A DNA stretch of 64,000 bases. Source: Streptomyces sp. 2131.1. GTDB lineage: Bacteria > Actinomycetota > Actinomycetes > Streptomycetales > Streptomycetaceae. The notes below the pieces were generated by a model. It searched no databases, was not told the origin of the DNA, and was given only the letters and a program-made list of their open reading frames with translations. Shown here one piece after another: positions 24,239-33,387 of the stretch. A program made the position numbers and the translations under genes. The first letter of the stretch is position 1. Each line of letters opens with the position of its first letter. The DNA lies in contig NZ_FNSY01000001.1 in assembly GCF_900105515.1 (NCBI RefSeq), positions 4,030,001 through 4,094,000 on the forward strand. Direction: 5' to 3'.

Positions 24239-25450
24239 ATGACCACCACAGCCTCCGGTGCGCCGCCCCGGACGCGCGAGGCAGGGCTGCCATGGCCCGC
24301 GCTCCTCGCGCTCGCGACCGCCGTCTTCATCACCAGCCTGACCGAGACCCTGCCCGCCGGTGTGCTGCCCGGGATGGCGGATTCCCTGGACGTCGGCGCG
24401 GGCGCCGCGGGCCAGGCCGTCACCGTCTACGCGGCCGGTACGGCCCTGACCGCGATCCCGCTTGCGGCGGCGACGGCGTCCGTGCCTCGCAAGCCCCTGC
24501 TGCTCGGCGCCATGGCCGTGTTCCTGGTGGCCAACACGCTGACCGCGCTCGCGCCCGGGTACGCCGTCCTGCTCGCGGCCCGGTTCCTCGCCGGGGTGGC
24601 CGCCGGCCTGGCATGGGCGATCCTCGCCGGTTACGCACGGCGCATCGCACCCGCCGGATCGGAGGGGCGGGCCATCGCCGTGGCCATGACCGGCATCCCG
24701 GTGGCGCTGTCCCTGGGCGTGCCCGCCGGGACGCTGATCGGTGAACAGGTCGGCTGGCGGGCGGCGTTCGGGGCGGTCTCGCTGGCCACCCTGGCCGTCG
24801 TCGGCTGGATCGCGGTGTCCGTCCCGGCGGTGGGGCGGCCCGCCGCGGGGGGAGCGGGAGGGGACCGGCCCGGCCTGCGCCGGACCCTGGCCGTGCCCGG
24901 AGTCGCGGCGGTCATGGTGACGGTGGCGGTGTTCGTCCTCGGGCACACGGTCGTGTACGCGTACGTCGCGCCCTACCTGCGGCACGCGGGTCTCGGCTCG
25001 GTGACCGACGCGGTGCTCCTCGCCTTCGGGGTCGCCTCCCTGCTGAGCATCTGGTGCGTCGGGCGCCTCGTCGACCGCCGGCCGCGGGCGCTGATGGTCA
25101 CCGGAGCGGCGCTGTTCACCCTGGCCACCTCCGCCCTCGCCCTCACCGGGGCCCACCCGGTCGTCTGGGTCGCCGCCGTCCTGTGGGGCCTTGGGTGGGG
25201 CGGCGCGCCGACCCTGTTGCAGACCGCCGCCGGGCGGGCCGCGTCCCGGCACGGCGCGGCCGCCGCCGACACCGCGCAGGCCGTCCTGGTCACCCTGTGG
25301 AACGCGGCGATGGCCCTCGGGGGCGTGGTCGGCGGCCTCCTGCTCGACAGCTCGGGCGCCGGTGCGGTCGCCGCGACGGCCGCCGTGCTCGGGGCTGTCG
25401 CGCTGCTCGTCGTCACCGGGGGGCGGCGGCACGCGTTCCCGGGCGCGTGA
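24239..25450 (+). CDS. MFS transporter (DHA1-type exporter)
   Basis: A 403-residue transporter with twelve predicted spans. It shows the opening motif TSLTETLPAGVLPGMADSL, the loop 2-3 motif variant ATASVPRKPLLLG and the GYAVLLAARFLAGVAAGLAW span typical of sugar-efflux/AraJ/Cml-like exporters. Gly/Ala-rich spans fill the C-terminal half. Probable role is proton-coupled export of a drug or metabolite. The divergent MerR regulator is the likely controller. Confidence 0.92.
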   Translation: MTTTASGAPPRTREAGLPWPALLALATAVFITSLTETLPAGVLPGMADSLDVGAGAAGQAVTVYAAGTALTAIPLAAATASVPRKPLLLGAMAVFLVANTLTALAPGYAVLLAARFLAGVAAGLAWAILAGYARRIAPAGSEGRAIAVAMTGIPVALSLGVPAGTLIGEQVGWRAAFGAVSLATLAVVGWIAVSVPAVGRPAAGGAGGDRPGLRRTLAVPGVAAVMVTVAVFVLGHTVVYAYVAPYLRHAGLGSVTDAVLLAFGVASLLSIWCVGRLVDRRPRALMVTGAALFTLATSALALTGAHPVVWVAAVLWGLGWGGAPTLLQTAAGRAASRHGAAAADTAQAVLVTLWNAAMALGGVVGGLLLDSSGAGAVAATAAVLGAVALLVVTGGRRHAFPGA

Positions 25451-25465
25451 GCCCCGCCGGGGCTC

Positions 25466-26005
25466 TCAGTGCGCGGGCGCCGGGTGCGGCCGGCGGAGCC
25501 ACTGGCGTTCGCCGGGGCGGCGAGCAGACTCGCCCCCTGCCGCCCGCTCAGCACCCCGGGGTGGATCAGCGCCATGGTCCCCGCCATCAGCAGCGCGATC
25601 TGCACCGCCGTGACGAAGAACGACGCCAGGCCAGGTACGGGTGAGCGCCCAGGCCACCCGGTTGCCGCCCATGAAGAGCAGCGGCGCGAACAGCGCGGCC
25701 CGCGCGTACCGGAGGTGCAGGGCGCAGCCGGAGATCACGATCTCCAGGTTCTGCATGCCCCACGCCGCGGTGACCGCCACCACGGCGGTCTGGATGTCAC
25801 GCGTGGACGCCCCGGCGCCGAACAGCTCGCGCCCCAGCCGCAGCGAGAACCGGAGCACCCCGGCCGCCGCGTCCTCGCCGTACTCCCGCACCGGCGGGAA
25901 GACCACGTTCTCGTACGGCGTCGCGTGCAGCCGGTCCGGCAGCGTCGCGTCGTCCTGCCGCAACCGGTCGAGCCGCGCCTGGGCCCGCGCCCGCCACCGC
26001 TCCAC
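25466..26005 (-). pseudogene. Remnant of a threonine/serine exporter (ThrE/DUF1212) gene
   Basis: The first 100 codons match the cytoplasmic N-terminal domain of ThrE-type exporters (FSLRLGRELFGAGASTRDIQ, then NLEIVISGCALHL). The sequence then jumps directly to membrane-like residues (ALFAPLLFMGGNRVAWALT), so most of the family's internal region is missing. Near 25625 the frame becomes Arg/Asp/Gly-rich. A good hydrophobic helix (FFVTAVQIALLMAGTMALI) continues in another frame, which indicates a frameshift. Deletion plus frameshift argue for a decayed gene. Confidence 0.6.
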
Positions 26006-26035
26006 GCCCCGTCCCTCCGCGGCAGGCGGGGCGGG

Positions 26036-26467
26036 TCACGGCCAGACCAGGCAGTACGCCTGATGCCCCGCGTCGTGCAGCCGGTGGCTGAAGTCCTGCC
26101 ACTCGTGGAGCAGCTGGTAGACGTTGAACGCGTCGCGCGGGCCGCCGCGGTCGGGGACCGTGGACCAGATGAAGGCGGCGGCGCCCACGGACTCCTCGCC
26201 GACGCCGCGCAGCGGGTCGACGACCGTCATCGGGAGCTTGACCACCGCGTAGTCGGGGTGCAGGACGACCAGTTCGAGCGGGGGGACCTTGTGCAGGGGT
26301 ATGCCCTGTATGCCGGTGAGGACCATGGCGGCCACCGTCTCGGGCTTGATCTTGGTGAACATGCCGCCCATGCCGAGCTCGTCGCCGCCGAGCTCCTCGG
26401 GACGCATGGAGATGGGCACGCGTGCGGCGGTGGCCCCGTCGGGGGCACCGAAATACTTGTAGGTCAC
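26036..26467 (-). CDS. Conserved hypothetical protein
   Basis: A 143-residue cytoplasmic protein starting at GTG 26467 (MTYKYFG). It is well ordered through RVPISMRPEELGGDELGM, VVLHPDYAVVKLPMTVVDP and a C-terminal half rich in aromatic residues (FNVYQLLHEWQDFSHRL). I recall this protein as a standing neighbour of hemL in streptomycetes but know no function. The frame stays open upstream to an ATG at 26632, but that extension is low-complexity. Confidence 0.75.
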   Translation of the reverse strand: MTYKYFGAPDGATAARVPISMRPEELGGDELGMGGMFTKIKPETVAAMVLTGIQGIPLHKVPPLELVVLHPDYAVVKLPMTVVDPLRGVGEESVGAAAFIWSTVPDRGGPRDAFNVYQLLHEWQDFSHRLHDAGHQAYCLVWP

Positions 26468-26762
26468 CCCCACCCGGCCACCACTTCCGCTCCCGGCTCC
26501 GCCGCCTGTCCGCGCCTCACCGGCCTGTATGCCCTGCGTGTGCTCGGCCTCGCGCCGCCGGTGCCTGCCACGCCGGGCAGGCTCGGGCCCCGGGCCGTCG
26601 GTCCCTTCGCCCACTCCGCCACCGCGATGCATATCTCATCCACCCGACTACTCACTAGGAGGCACAGCCCCCGCCGCGCAACCCGATCATCGTGTCAGTG
26701 ACCTCCCCCACGGGCGTGCGGTGAAACACCTGTCCGCAAAGACCGTCCGTGGCTCTGACACC

Positions 26763-28079
26763 ATGGCATGTGTGAGCTTTCCCTATGACGCCCCAGTTTC
26801 GCAGACGCTTTTCGACCGCGCGTCCCTCGTGACGCCCGGCGGCGTGAACTCTCCCGTCCGTGCCTTCCGGGCCGTGGGCGGTACGCCCCGGTTCATGGTG
26901 TCCGGTACCGGTCCGTACCTGACCGACGCCGACGGGCGGGAGTACGTCGACCTCGTGTGCTCGTGGGGGCCGATGATTCTCGGCCACTCCCACCCCGAGG
27001 TGATCGCCGCAGTTCAGGAGGCTGTCGCCCGCGGCACCTCGTTCGGTACGCCCGGTGAGGGCGAGGTCGCGCTCGCCGAGGAGATCGTCGCGCGCGTCGA
27101 GCCGGTCGAGCAGGTGCGGCTGGTGTCGTCGGGGACCGAGGCGACCATGTCCGCGATCCGCCTCGCCCGCGGGTTCACCGGCCGGGCCAAGGTCGTGAAG
27201 TTCGCCGGCTGCTACCACGGCCACGTGGACGCCCTGCTCGCCGCGGCCGGGTCCGGCGTCGCGACCTTCGGCCTCCCGGACACCCCGGGGGTCACCGGCG
27301 CGCAGGCGGGCGACACGATCGTGCTGCCGTACAACGACCTGGAGGCCGTGCGCGCCGCGTTCGCCGCGCAGCCCGGCGAGATCGCGTGCGTGATCACCGA
27401 GGCGTCGCCCGGCAACATGGGCGTCGTCCCGCCGCTGGACGGGTTCAACGCGGGGCTCAAGGAGCTCTGCGCCGCCAACGGGGCCCTGTACATCTCCGAC
27501 GAGGTGATGACCGGGTTCCGTACGTCGAAGGCCGGCTGGTTCGGCGTCGACGGGGTCCGCCCGGACCTGATGACCTTCGGCAAGGTCATGGGCGGCGGAT
27601 TCCCGGCCGCGGCGTTCGGCGGGCGCGCCGACGTGATGGCGCACCTGGCCCCGGCCGGCCCGGTCTACCAGGCGGGCACGTTGTCCGGGAACCCGGTCGC
27701 CACCGCCGCCGGGCTCGCGCAGCTGCGGCTGCTGGACGACGCCGCGTACGCGAAGGTGGACGCGGTCTCCGCCGAGATCCGGGGCCTGGTGAGCGCCGCC
27801 CTGGACAAGGAGGGCGTCGCGCACACCGTCCAGGCGGCGAGCAACATGTTCTCCGTCTTCTTCACCGACGGACCCGTCCGCGACTACGAGGACGCCAAGC
27901 GACAGGAAGCCTTCCGCTTCACCCCGTTCTTCCACTCGATGCTGGCGCAGGGTGTCTACCTTCCGCCGTCCGCGTTCGAGTCGTGGTTCGTATCCACCGC
28001 CCACGACACGCAGGCCGTCGAGCGCATCGCCGCCGCCCTGCCCGCCGCCGCCCGCGCCGCCTCGGAGGCCACCGCATGA
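26763..28079 (+). CDS. hemL: Glutamate-1-semialdehyde 2,1-aminomutase
   Basis: A 438-residue PLP enzyme of class III aminotransferase fold that converts glutamate-1-semialdehyde to 5-aminolevulinate in the C5 heme/siroheme/B12 pathway. Hallmarks are VTPGGVNSPVRAF near the start, VSSGTEATMSAIRLARG, YHGHVD, DEVMTGFR and the PLP lysine in MTFGKVMGGG (about 273). ATG 26763 lacks a clear ribosome site, and GTG 26772 is an alternative start. It overlaps the next gene by four bases (ATGA), so the two form an operon. Confidence 0.97.
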   Translation: MACVSFPYDAPVSQTLFDRASLVTPGGVNSPVRAFRAVGGTPRFMVSGTGPYLTDADGREYVDLVCSWGPMILGHSHPEVIAAVQEAVARGTSFGTPGEGEVALAEEIVARVEPVEQVRLVSSGTEATMSAIRLARGFTGRAKVVKFAGCYHGHVDALLAAAGSGVATFGLPDTPGVTGAQAGDTIVLPYNDLEAVRAAFAAQPGEIACVITEASPGNMGVVPPLDGFNAGLKELCAANGALYISDEVMTGFRTSKAGWFGVDGVRPDLMTFGKVMGGGFPAAAFGGRADVMAHLAPAGPVYQAGTLSGNPVATAAGLAQLRLLDDAAYAKVDAVSAEIRGLVSAALDKEGVAHTVQAASNMFSVFFTDGPVRDYEDAKRQEAFRFTPFFHSMLAQGVYLPPSAFESWFVSTAHDTQAVERIAAALPAAARAASEATA

Positions 28080-28771
28080 GCGAGAAGCCCGACGACAGCA
28101 CCGACATCACCGTGGTCCACCTGATGCGCCACGGCGAGGTGCACAATCCGGAGGGCGTGCTGTACGGCCGCCGGCCCGGGTACCACCTCTCCGAGCTGGG
28201 CCGGCAGATGGCCGACCGGGTCGCCGAGCACCTGGAGAAGCGCGACATCACGTACGTCGTCGCCTCCCCGCTGGAGCGCGCCCAGGAGACGGCGACCCCG
28301 ATCGCCAAGTCGCACGGCCTGGACCTGGCGACCGACGGCCGACTCATCGAGGCCGCCAACGTCTTCGAGGGCAAGACCTTCGGCGTCGGCGACGGCGCGC
28401 TGCGCAAACCGGACAACTGGAAGCACCTGACGAACCCTTTCCGCCCGTCGTGGGGCGAGCCGTACATCGAGCAGGTCGTCCGCATGATGGGCGCGCTCGA
28501 CGCGGCACGGGACGCGGCGCGGGGCCACGAGGCGGTCTGCGTCAGCCACCAGCTGCCGGTCTGGATCGTCCGCAGCTTCGTGGAGCGGCGCCGGCTGTGG
28601 CACGACCCGCGCAAGCGGCAGTGCACCCTCGCCTCGCTGACCAGCTTCACGTACCGGGGCGACAAGATCGTGTCCGTCGGCTACTCGGAGCCGGCCCGCG
28701 ACCTGGTCCCGGCGCACCTGCGGGCGGGCGCGAAGCCGGTGAAGGGCGCGTCGAAGGGGTTCGGCGCGTAG
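28076..28771 (+). CDS. Histidine phosphatase (phosphoglycerate mutase) family protein
   Basis: A 231-residue protein with the RHG motif HLMRHGEVHN (about 15-24), the second basic site SPLERAQETA and the C-terminal catalytic His in VCVSHQLPVW (about 160). These mark the two-His phosphatase superfamily. The natural substrate is unknown, and its constant place after hemL suggests a link to heme or cofactor metabolism. It is translationally coupled to hemL. Confidence 0.9.
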   Translation: MSEKPDDSTDITVVHLMRHGEVHNPEGVLYGRRPGYHLSELGRQMADRVAEHLEKRDITYVVASPLERAQETATPIAKSHGLDLATDGRLIEAANVFEGKTFGVGDGALRKPDNWKHLTNPFRPSWGEPYIEQVVRMMGALDAARDAARGHEAVCVSHQLPVWIVRSFVERRRLWHDPRKRQCTLASLTSFTYRGDKIVSVGYSEPARDLVPAHLRAGAKPVKGASKGFGA

Positions 28772-28864
28772 CGGTCATCCAGGAGTGACGCGGCCCCCAG
28801 CGGGGATCCGGTTCTATGTTCGGTCAACGCTGGGGGCTGGTTTCGTAAAGAATTATGTGCTAAT

Positions 28865-28878
28865 CGGGGGAACCCCCG
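28865..28878. other. Hairpin in the 180-bp leader before the deacetylase gene
   Basis: CGGGGG-AA-CCCCCG forms a 6-bp hairpin in an unusually AT-rich stretch (28830-28930) upstream of the Tat lipoprotein gene. The stretch also has GTTGCC...GGGCAA complementarity (about 28898-28926). It could be an mRNA leader structure or promoter element. It does not match a riboswitch I can name. Confidence 0.35.
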
Positions 28879-28951
28879 TGTGGCTACGCCCATCTAAGCG
28901 GTTGCCAGTTTGTATGTACTTAGGGCAAAACGACCGCAGATGGGATGCCGC

Positions 28952-30217
28952 ATGCGTGAGATCAGCCGAAGGGGATTGCTCGGAGCCGGTCTCGGTGCCG
29001 CGGCCGCCGTCGGAATGGCGGGGTGCAGCATCAAGGGGTCCTCCGGCGCGAGCGCCGGGGACGGGAGCCCCAGTCCCGACAACGGCTCCACCGGCCAGAA
29101 GGGCGGGACGTCGAAGGGCTCCGGCACCAAGAAGGAAGTCCGCGCCATCGGCGACGGCTCCACGGCCTACACCGGGAAACAGCCCAAGCAGCCGAAGGCC
29201 CCCGAACCCCTGGAGCCCGGCCAGAAGCCCCCGCAGTTCGTGATCTTTTCCTGGGACGGCGCCGGCGAGGTCGGCAACGGACTCTTCCCCCGCTTTCTGG
29301 AACTCGCCCGCGAACACGACGCGTCGATGACCTTCTTCCTCTCCGGCCTCTATCTCCTCCCGGAATCGAAGAAAACGCTCTACCGCCCGCCGAACAACCC
29401 CGTCGGCGCCTCCGACATCGGCTATCTCACCGACGGCCACGTCAAGGAGACGCTCAAGAACGTCCGGAACGCCTGGCTCGACGGCCACGAGATCGGCACC
29501 CACTTCAACGGCCATTTCTGCGCCGGTTCCGGATCGGTCGGCAACTGGACCCCCGCCCAGTGGCAGAGCGAAATCGACCAGGCGATCTCCTTCGTCACCG
29601 AATGGCGCACCAACACCGGCTGGAACGACGAGGAATCGCTCCCCTTCGATTACCGCAAGGAACTCGTCGGAGGCCGCACCCCCTGTCTGCTCGGCCAGGA
29701 CAACCTGCTGCCCACCGCCAAGAAGCTCGGCTGGCGCTACGACGCCAGCTCACCCGGCGGCACCCAGGTCTGGCCCAGCAAGCGCCAGGGCGTCTGGGAC
29801 CTGCCGCTCCAGGGCATCCCCTTCCCCGGGCACACCTTCGAAGTCCTCTCCATGGACTACAACATCCTCGCCAACCAGTCGCAGAACTCCACCAAGGGAA
29901 TGCCCTCGCGCTATCCCGGCTGGCGCGAACAGGCCACGCAGTCGTACCTCAGCGGATTCAAGCGCGCCTACGAGACGAACCGCGCGCCCTTCTACATCGG
30001 AAACCACTTCGAGGAGTGGAACGGCGGCATCTATATGGACGCCGTCGAGGACACGCTCAAGCACATCGCCGGAAAACCGGATGTGCGCCTCGTCTCATTC
30101 CGGCAGTTCGTCGACTGGCTCGACGTCCAGGACCCGGCCGTCCTCGCCAAGCTCCGCACACTCCAGGTCGGCGAGGCCCCCTCAGGCGGCTGGAACACCT
30201 TCTTTAAACAAGCCTGA
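28952..30217 (+). CDS. Tat-exported lipoprotein, polysaccharide deacetylase-like
   Basis: A 421-residue protein. It begins with a twin-arginine signal (REISRRGLLGAGLG) ending in a lipobox Cys (MAGCS, about 28), then a Gly/Ser/Lys linker. Residues about 90-400 show the NodB-type barrel: FSWDGAGEVGNGLFPRF in place of the usual TFDDG, MTFFLSG, and the metal-type HEIGTHFNGHF (about 178-188). It probably deacetylates a cell-wall or capsular glycan outside the membrane. The altered first motif (WDG for DDG) leaves activity uncertain. ATG 28952 was chosen to place RR correctly. Confidence 0.85.
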   Translation: MREISRRGLLGAGLGAAAAVGMAGCSIKGSSGASAGDGSPSPDNGSTGQKGGTSKGSGTKKEVRAIGDGSTAYTGKQPKQPKAPEPLEPGQKPPQFVIFSWDGAGEVGNGLFPRFLELAREHDASMTFFLSGLYLLPESKKTLYRPPNNPVGASDIGYLTDGHVKETLKNVRNAWLDGHEIGTHFNGHFCAGSGSVGNWTPAQWQSEIDQAISFVTEWRTNTGWNDEESLPFDYRKELVGGRTPCLLGQDNLLPTAKKLGWRYDASSPGGTQVWPSKRQGVWDLPLQGIPFPGHTFEVLSMDYNILANQSQNSTKGMPSRYPGWREQATQSYLSGFKRAYETNRAPFYIGNHFEEWNGGIYMDAVEDTLKHIAGKPDVRLVSFRQFVDWLDVQDPAVLAKLRTLQVGEAPSGGWNTFFKQA

Positions 30218-30284
30218 CAACGGGCTTTACGGGCACCGAGGGGGGTGCCCAAGATCCCCGGAACCGCCATGCGAAACTTTTCAC

Positions 30285-30893
30285 ATGAGCCATGGCCGCG
30301 CACCCCGACGCCGCTTCACCCTGCTCGCCGCCCCCCTGGCGGCCGCCGCTCTCGCACTGACGCTGACCGCGTGCGACTCCGGCAACCAGACCAGCAGCGG
30401 CGGCGACACCAACTTCGTCGCGGGCAAGGGCGGCATCGCCACCGCCCCCAAGGGCGAGCGCGCCGACGCACCGAACCTCGACGGCGAGACCGTGGACGGC
30501 AAGCAACTCGACCTCGCCGACTACAAGGGCAAGGTCATCGTCCTCAACGCCTGGGGCTCCTGGTGCGCGCCCTGCCGGCTGGAATCGAAGTACTTCAACA
30601 AGGTGGCCAAGGAGACCAAGGACCAGGGCGTCCAGTTCGTGGGAATCAACACCCGCGACAACTCCCGGGGCAACGCCCTCAGCTTCGAGAAGGACCACGG
30701 GGTCGTCTACCCCAGCTTCTACGACCGGACCGGGAAGCTCCTGCTGCGCTTCCCCAAGGGCACCTTCCGCCTCCAGTCCATCCCGTCGACCGTCGTCATC
30801 GACCGGGACGGCAAGCTCGCCGCCCGCGTCGTGGGCCCGGTCGACGACACCCAGCTGCACAAGATGCTCGACCCGCTGATCGCGGAGAAGTGA
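30285..30893 (+). CDS. resA: TlpA/ResA thiol-disulphide oxidoreductase (lipoprotein)
   Basis: A 202-residue exported thioredoxin-fold protein. The basic N-terminus (RAPRRRFTLL) and hydrophobic core end at a lipobox (LTACDSG, Cys about 30). The redox motif is WCAPC (93-97), with the cis-Pro in SIPSTVVIDRDG. In cytochrome c maturation it reduces apocytochrome CxxCH thiols before heme attachment and is recharged by CcdA. It heads a ccdA-resB-ccsB operon. Confidence 0.93.
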   Translation: MSHGRAPRRRFTLLAAPLAAAALALTLTACDSGNQTSSGGDTNFVAGKGGIATAPKGERADAPNLDGETVDGKQLDLADYKGKVIVLNAWGSWCAPCRLESKYFNKVAKETKDQGVQFVGINTRDNSRGNALSFEKDHGVVYPSFYDRTGKLLLRFPKGTFRLQSIPSTVVIDRDGKLAARVVGPVDDTQLHKMLDPLIAEK

Positions 30894-30897
30894 TCAG

Positions 30898-31659
30898 GTG
30901 AGCACCCTCGCCGCCGCCATGCAGAACGGCACGGTCATGAACGGGGCCCTCCTGGTCGCCCTGCCCATCGCCCTGCTCGGCGGACTCGTCTCCTTCTTCT
31001 CGCCCTGCGTGCTGCCGCTCGTCCCCGGCTACCTCAGCTACGTGACCGGGGTCAGCGGCGCCGACCTCGCCGAGGCCCGGCGCGGCCGCATGGTCGCCGG
31101 CGCCTCGCTGTTCGTCGCGGGCTTCACCGCCGTCTTCGTCTCCGGCGGTGCCCTCTTCGGCTACTTCGGCGACACGCTCCAGGCCAACAGCGGGCCCCTC
31201 ACCAAGGTCCTCGGCGTGCTGATGATCCTCATGGGCGTCTTCTTCATGGGCCTCATGCCGTGGATGACACAGCGCGAATTCCGTATCCACAAAAAGCCCG
31301 TGACCGGCCTGGTCGGCGCCCCGCTGCTCGGCGCCCTCTTCGGCATCGGCTGGACCCCGTGCCTCGGGCCCACCCTCAGCTCGGTGTCCATCCTCGCGAT
31401 GAACCAGGGCACCGCCGGACGCGGCGCCATACTGACCGTCGCCTACTGCATGGGCCTGGGCATCCCCTTCGTGCTCGCCGCCGTCGCCTTCCGCAAGGCA
31501 CTCGGCGCATTCGGCTGGGTCAAGCGCCACTACGCCTGGGTCATGCGCATCGGCGGCGGCATGATGATCGTGACCGGGCTGCTCCTGCTCACCGGGGCGT
31601 GGGGCAGCATGATGCAGGAACTACAGGGCTGGTCGAACGGCTTCCAGGTGGGGATCTGA
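30898..31659 (+). CDS. ccdA: Cytochrome c biogenesis protein CcdA
   Basis: A 253-residue, six-span DsbD-type membrane protein that carries electrons from cytoplasmic thioredoxin to ResA. The two conserved cysteines sit in FFSPCVLPLVPGYLSYVTG (about 38) and GIGWTPCLGPTLSSV (about 157). GTG start, 4 bp after the resA stop. Part of the four-gene cytochrome c maturation operon (system II). Confidence 0.95.
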   Translation: MSTLAAAMQNGTVMNGALLVALPIALLGGLVSFFSPCVLPLVPGYLSYVTGVSGADLAEARRGRMVAGASLFVAGFTAVFVSGGALFGYFGDTLQANSGPLTKVLGVLMILMGVFFMGLMPWMTQREFRIHKKPVTGLVGAPLLGALFGIGWTPCLGPTLSSVSILAMNQGTAGRGAILTVAYCMGLGIPFVLAAVAFRKALGAFGWVKRHYAWVMRIGGGMMIVTGLLLLTGAWGSMMQELQGWSNGFQVGI

Positions 31660-31665
31660 GTACGA

Positions 31666-33387
31666 ATGAGCAACACCACGTCCAACCCCTCCCAGGAGCG
31701 GGACGAGGAGAACGCGACTGAACTGGGCGCCGCCGGCTCCCAGCTCTCCACCGCCCCCCGCGAGGAGACCCTCGCCGGCCTCCCCGCCATGGGCGTCATC
31801 GGCTGGATCCGCTGGTTCTGGCGCCAGCTCACCTCCATGCGGGTCGCCCTGATCCTGCTCTTCCTGCTCTCGCTCGGAGCCATCCCCGGCTCGCTGATCC
31901 CGCAGAACAGTGTCGACGAACTCAAGGTGCAGACGTTCAAGGACGCCCACACCGTCGTCACCCCGATCTACGAGAAGCTCCAGTTCTTCGACGTCTACAG
32001 CTCGGTGTGGTTCTCCGCGATCTACATCCTGCTGTTCGTCTCGCTCATCGGCTGCATCGTCCCGCGCACCGGCACCTTCGTCGGCCAGCTCCGCAGCCGC
32101 CCGCCGGGCGCCCCCAAGCGCCTCACCCGGCTGCCCGCGTACACCACCTGGCGCACCGAGGCCACGCCCGAGCAGGTCCACGAGGCCGCCCTCGCCATCG
32201 TGCGCAAGCGCCGCTTCCGGGCCCACATCGCGGGAGACGCAGTCGCCGCCGAGAAGGGGTACCTGCGCGAGGCCGGCAACCTGATCTTCCACGTCGCGCT
32301 CATCGTGATGCTCGTCGCCTTCGCCTGGGGCCAGCTCTTCAAGTACGAGGGCGCCAAGCTGGTCGTCGAGGGCGACGGGTTCTCCAACACCATCACCCAG
32401 TACGACAACTTCAAGTCCGGGTCGCTCTACGACAACGACTCGCTGACCCCGTTCAGCTTCACCCTCGACGACTTCGTCGGCACGTACGAGCGCAAGGGCC
32501 CCCAGATCGGCACCCCGCGCACGTACGAGGCGCGCGTGACCTTCTCCGACGGCGCGTACGGCAAGGAGGAGAAGAGGGTCATCAAGGTCAACGAGCCCCT
32601 CGTCGTCCACGGCACCAAGGTCTACCTCAACGCCCACGGCTACGCGCCCGTCGTCTCCGTCAAGGACGGCCGGGGCAAGGAGGTCTACAAGGACGCCGTA
32701 CCTCTGCTGCCCATCGACAACAACGTCACGTCGAGCGGCGCCATCAAGGTCCTGGACGGCTACCGCGACAAGAACGGCAAGAAGGACCAGCTCGGCTTCC
32801 AGGCGTTCTTCGTGCCGACCTTCGCCGGCAACGGCAAGGGCACGATGTTCTCGCAGTTCCCCGCCGCCGACTTCCCCGTCCTCGCGCTCAACGGCTACCA
32901 CGGCTCCATCGGCGTCAACTCCGGCATCGCGCAGAACGTGTACCAGCTGGACACGAGCAAGATGAAGGAGTTCAAGGACGCCAAGGGCAAGCAGCTCAAG
33001 CAGCGGCTCCTCGTCGGCGAGACCATGAAGCTGCCCGACGGGGCCGGCTCCATCACCTTCGAGGGCATCCAGGAGTGGGCGAGCTTCCAGATCTCCGAAC
33101 AGCCCGCCAGCGGCTGGGCGCTCACCGGCGCCGTCGCCGCCATCGCCGGCCTCGCCGGCTCCCTCTTCATCCAGCGCCGCCGCGTCTGGGTGCGGGCCGT
33201 ACGCGGCGACGACGGCACCACCGTCGTCGAGATGGCCGGACTCGGCCGCAGCGAGTCCGCGAAGCTTCCCGAGGAGCTGGCCGACCTCGCGGTCAAGCTC
33301 AACGCCGAGGCGCCCACGGCGCCCGGCACCGACAGCGACGTCGACGAGGCGTCCTCCGTAGAACCTGCCGAAGGGGCTGAGAAGTGA
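31666..33387 (+). CDS. resB: Cytochrome c biogenesis protein ResB (Ccs1)
   Basis: A 573-residue heme-handling protein of system II. Three N-terminal spans (about 55-80, 115-135 and 200-225) include the RVALILLFLLSLGAIPGSLIPQ start typical of ResB. A large extracytoplasmic domain follows (about 230-470), then a last span (about 480-500). With CcsB it forms the synthase that transfers heme and ligates it to apocytochrome c. Its stop overlaps the ccsB start (GTGA), indicating coupled translation. Confidence 0.95.
   Translation: MSNTTSNPSQERDEENATELGAAGSQLSTAPREETLAGLPAMGVIGWIRWFWRQLTSMRVALILLFLLSLGAIPGSLIPQNSVDELKVQTFKDAHTVVTPIYEKLQFFDVYSSVWFSAIYILLFVSLIGCIVPRTGTFVGQLRSRPPGAPKRLTRLPAYTTWRTEATPEQVHEAALAIVRKRRFRAHIAGDAVAAEKGYLREAGNLIFHVALIVMLVAFAWGQLFKYEGAKLVVEGDGFSNTITQYDNFKSGSLYDNDSLTPFSFTLDDFVGTYERKGPQIGTPRTYEARVTFSDGAYGKEEKRVIKVNEPLVVHGTKVYLNAHGYAPVVSVKDGRGKEVYKDAVPLLPIDNNVTSSGAIKVLDGYRDKNGKKDQLGFQAFFVPTFAGNGKGTMFSQFPAADFPVLALNGYHGSIGVNSGIAQNVYQLDTSKMKEFKDAKGKQLKQRLLVGETMKLPDGAGSITFEGIQEWASFQISEQPASGWALTGAVAAIAGLAGSLFIQRRRVWVRAVRGDDGTTVVEMAGLGRSESAKLPEELADLAVKLNAEAPTAPGTDSDVDEASSVEPAEGAEK

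Noticed and set aside
28800..28951. Riboswitch (for example c-di-AMP type) before the deacetylase gene
   Set aside because: I could not identify the conserved core of any riboswitch class; only simple hairpins are seen.
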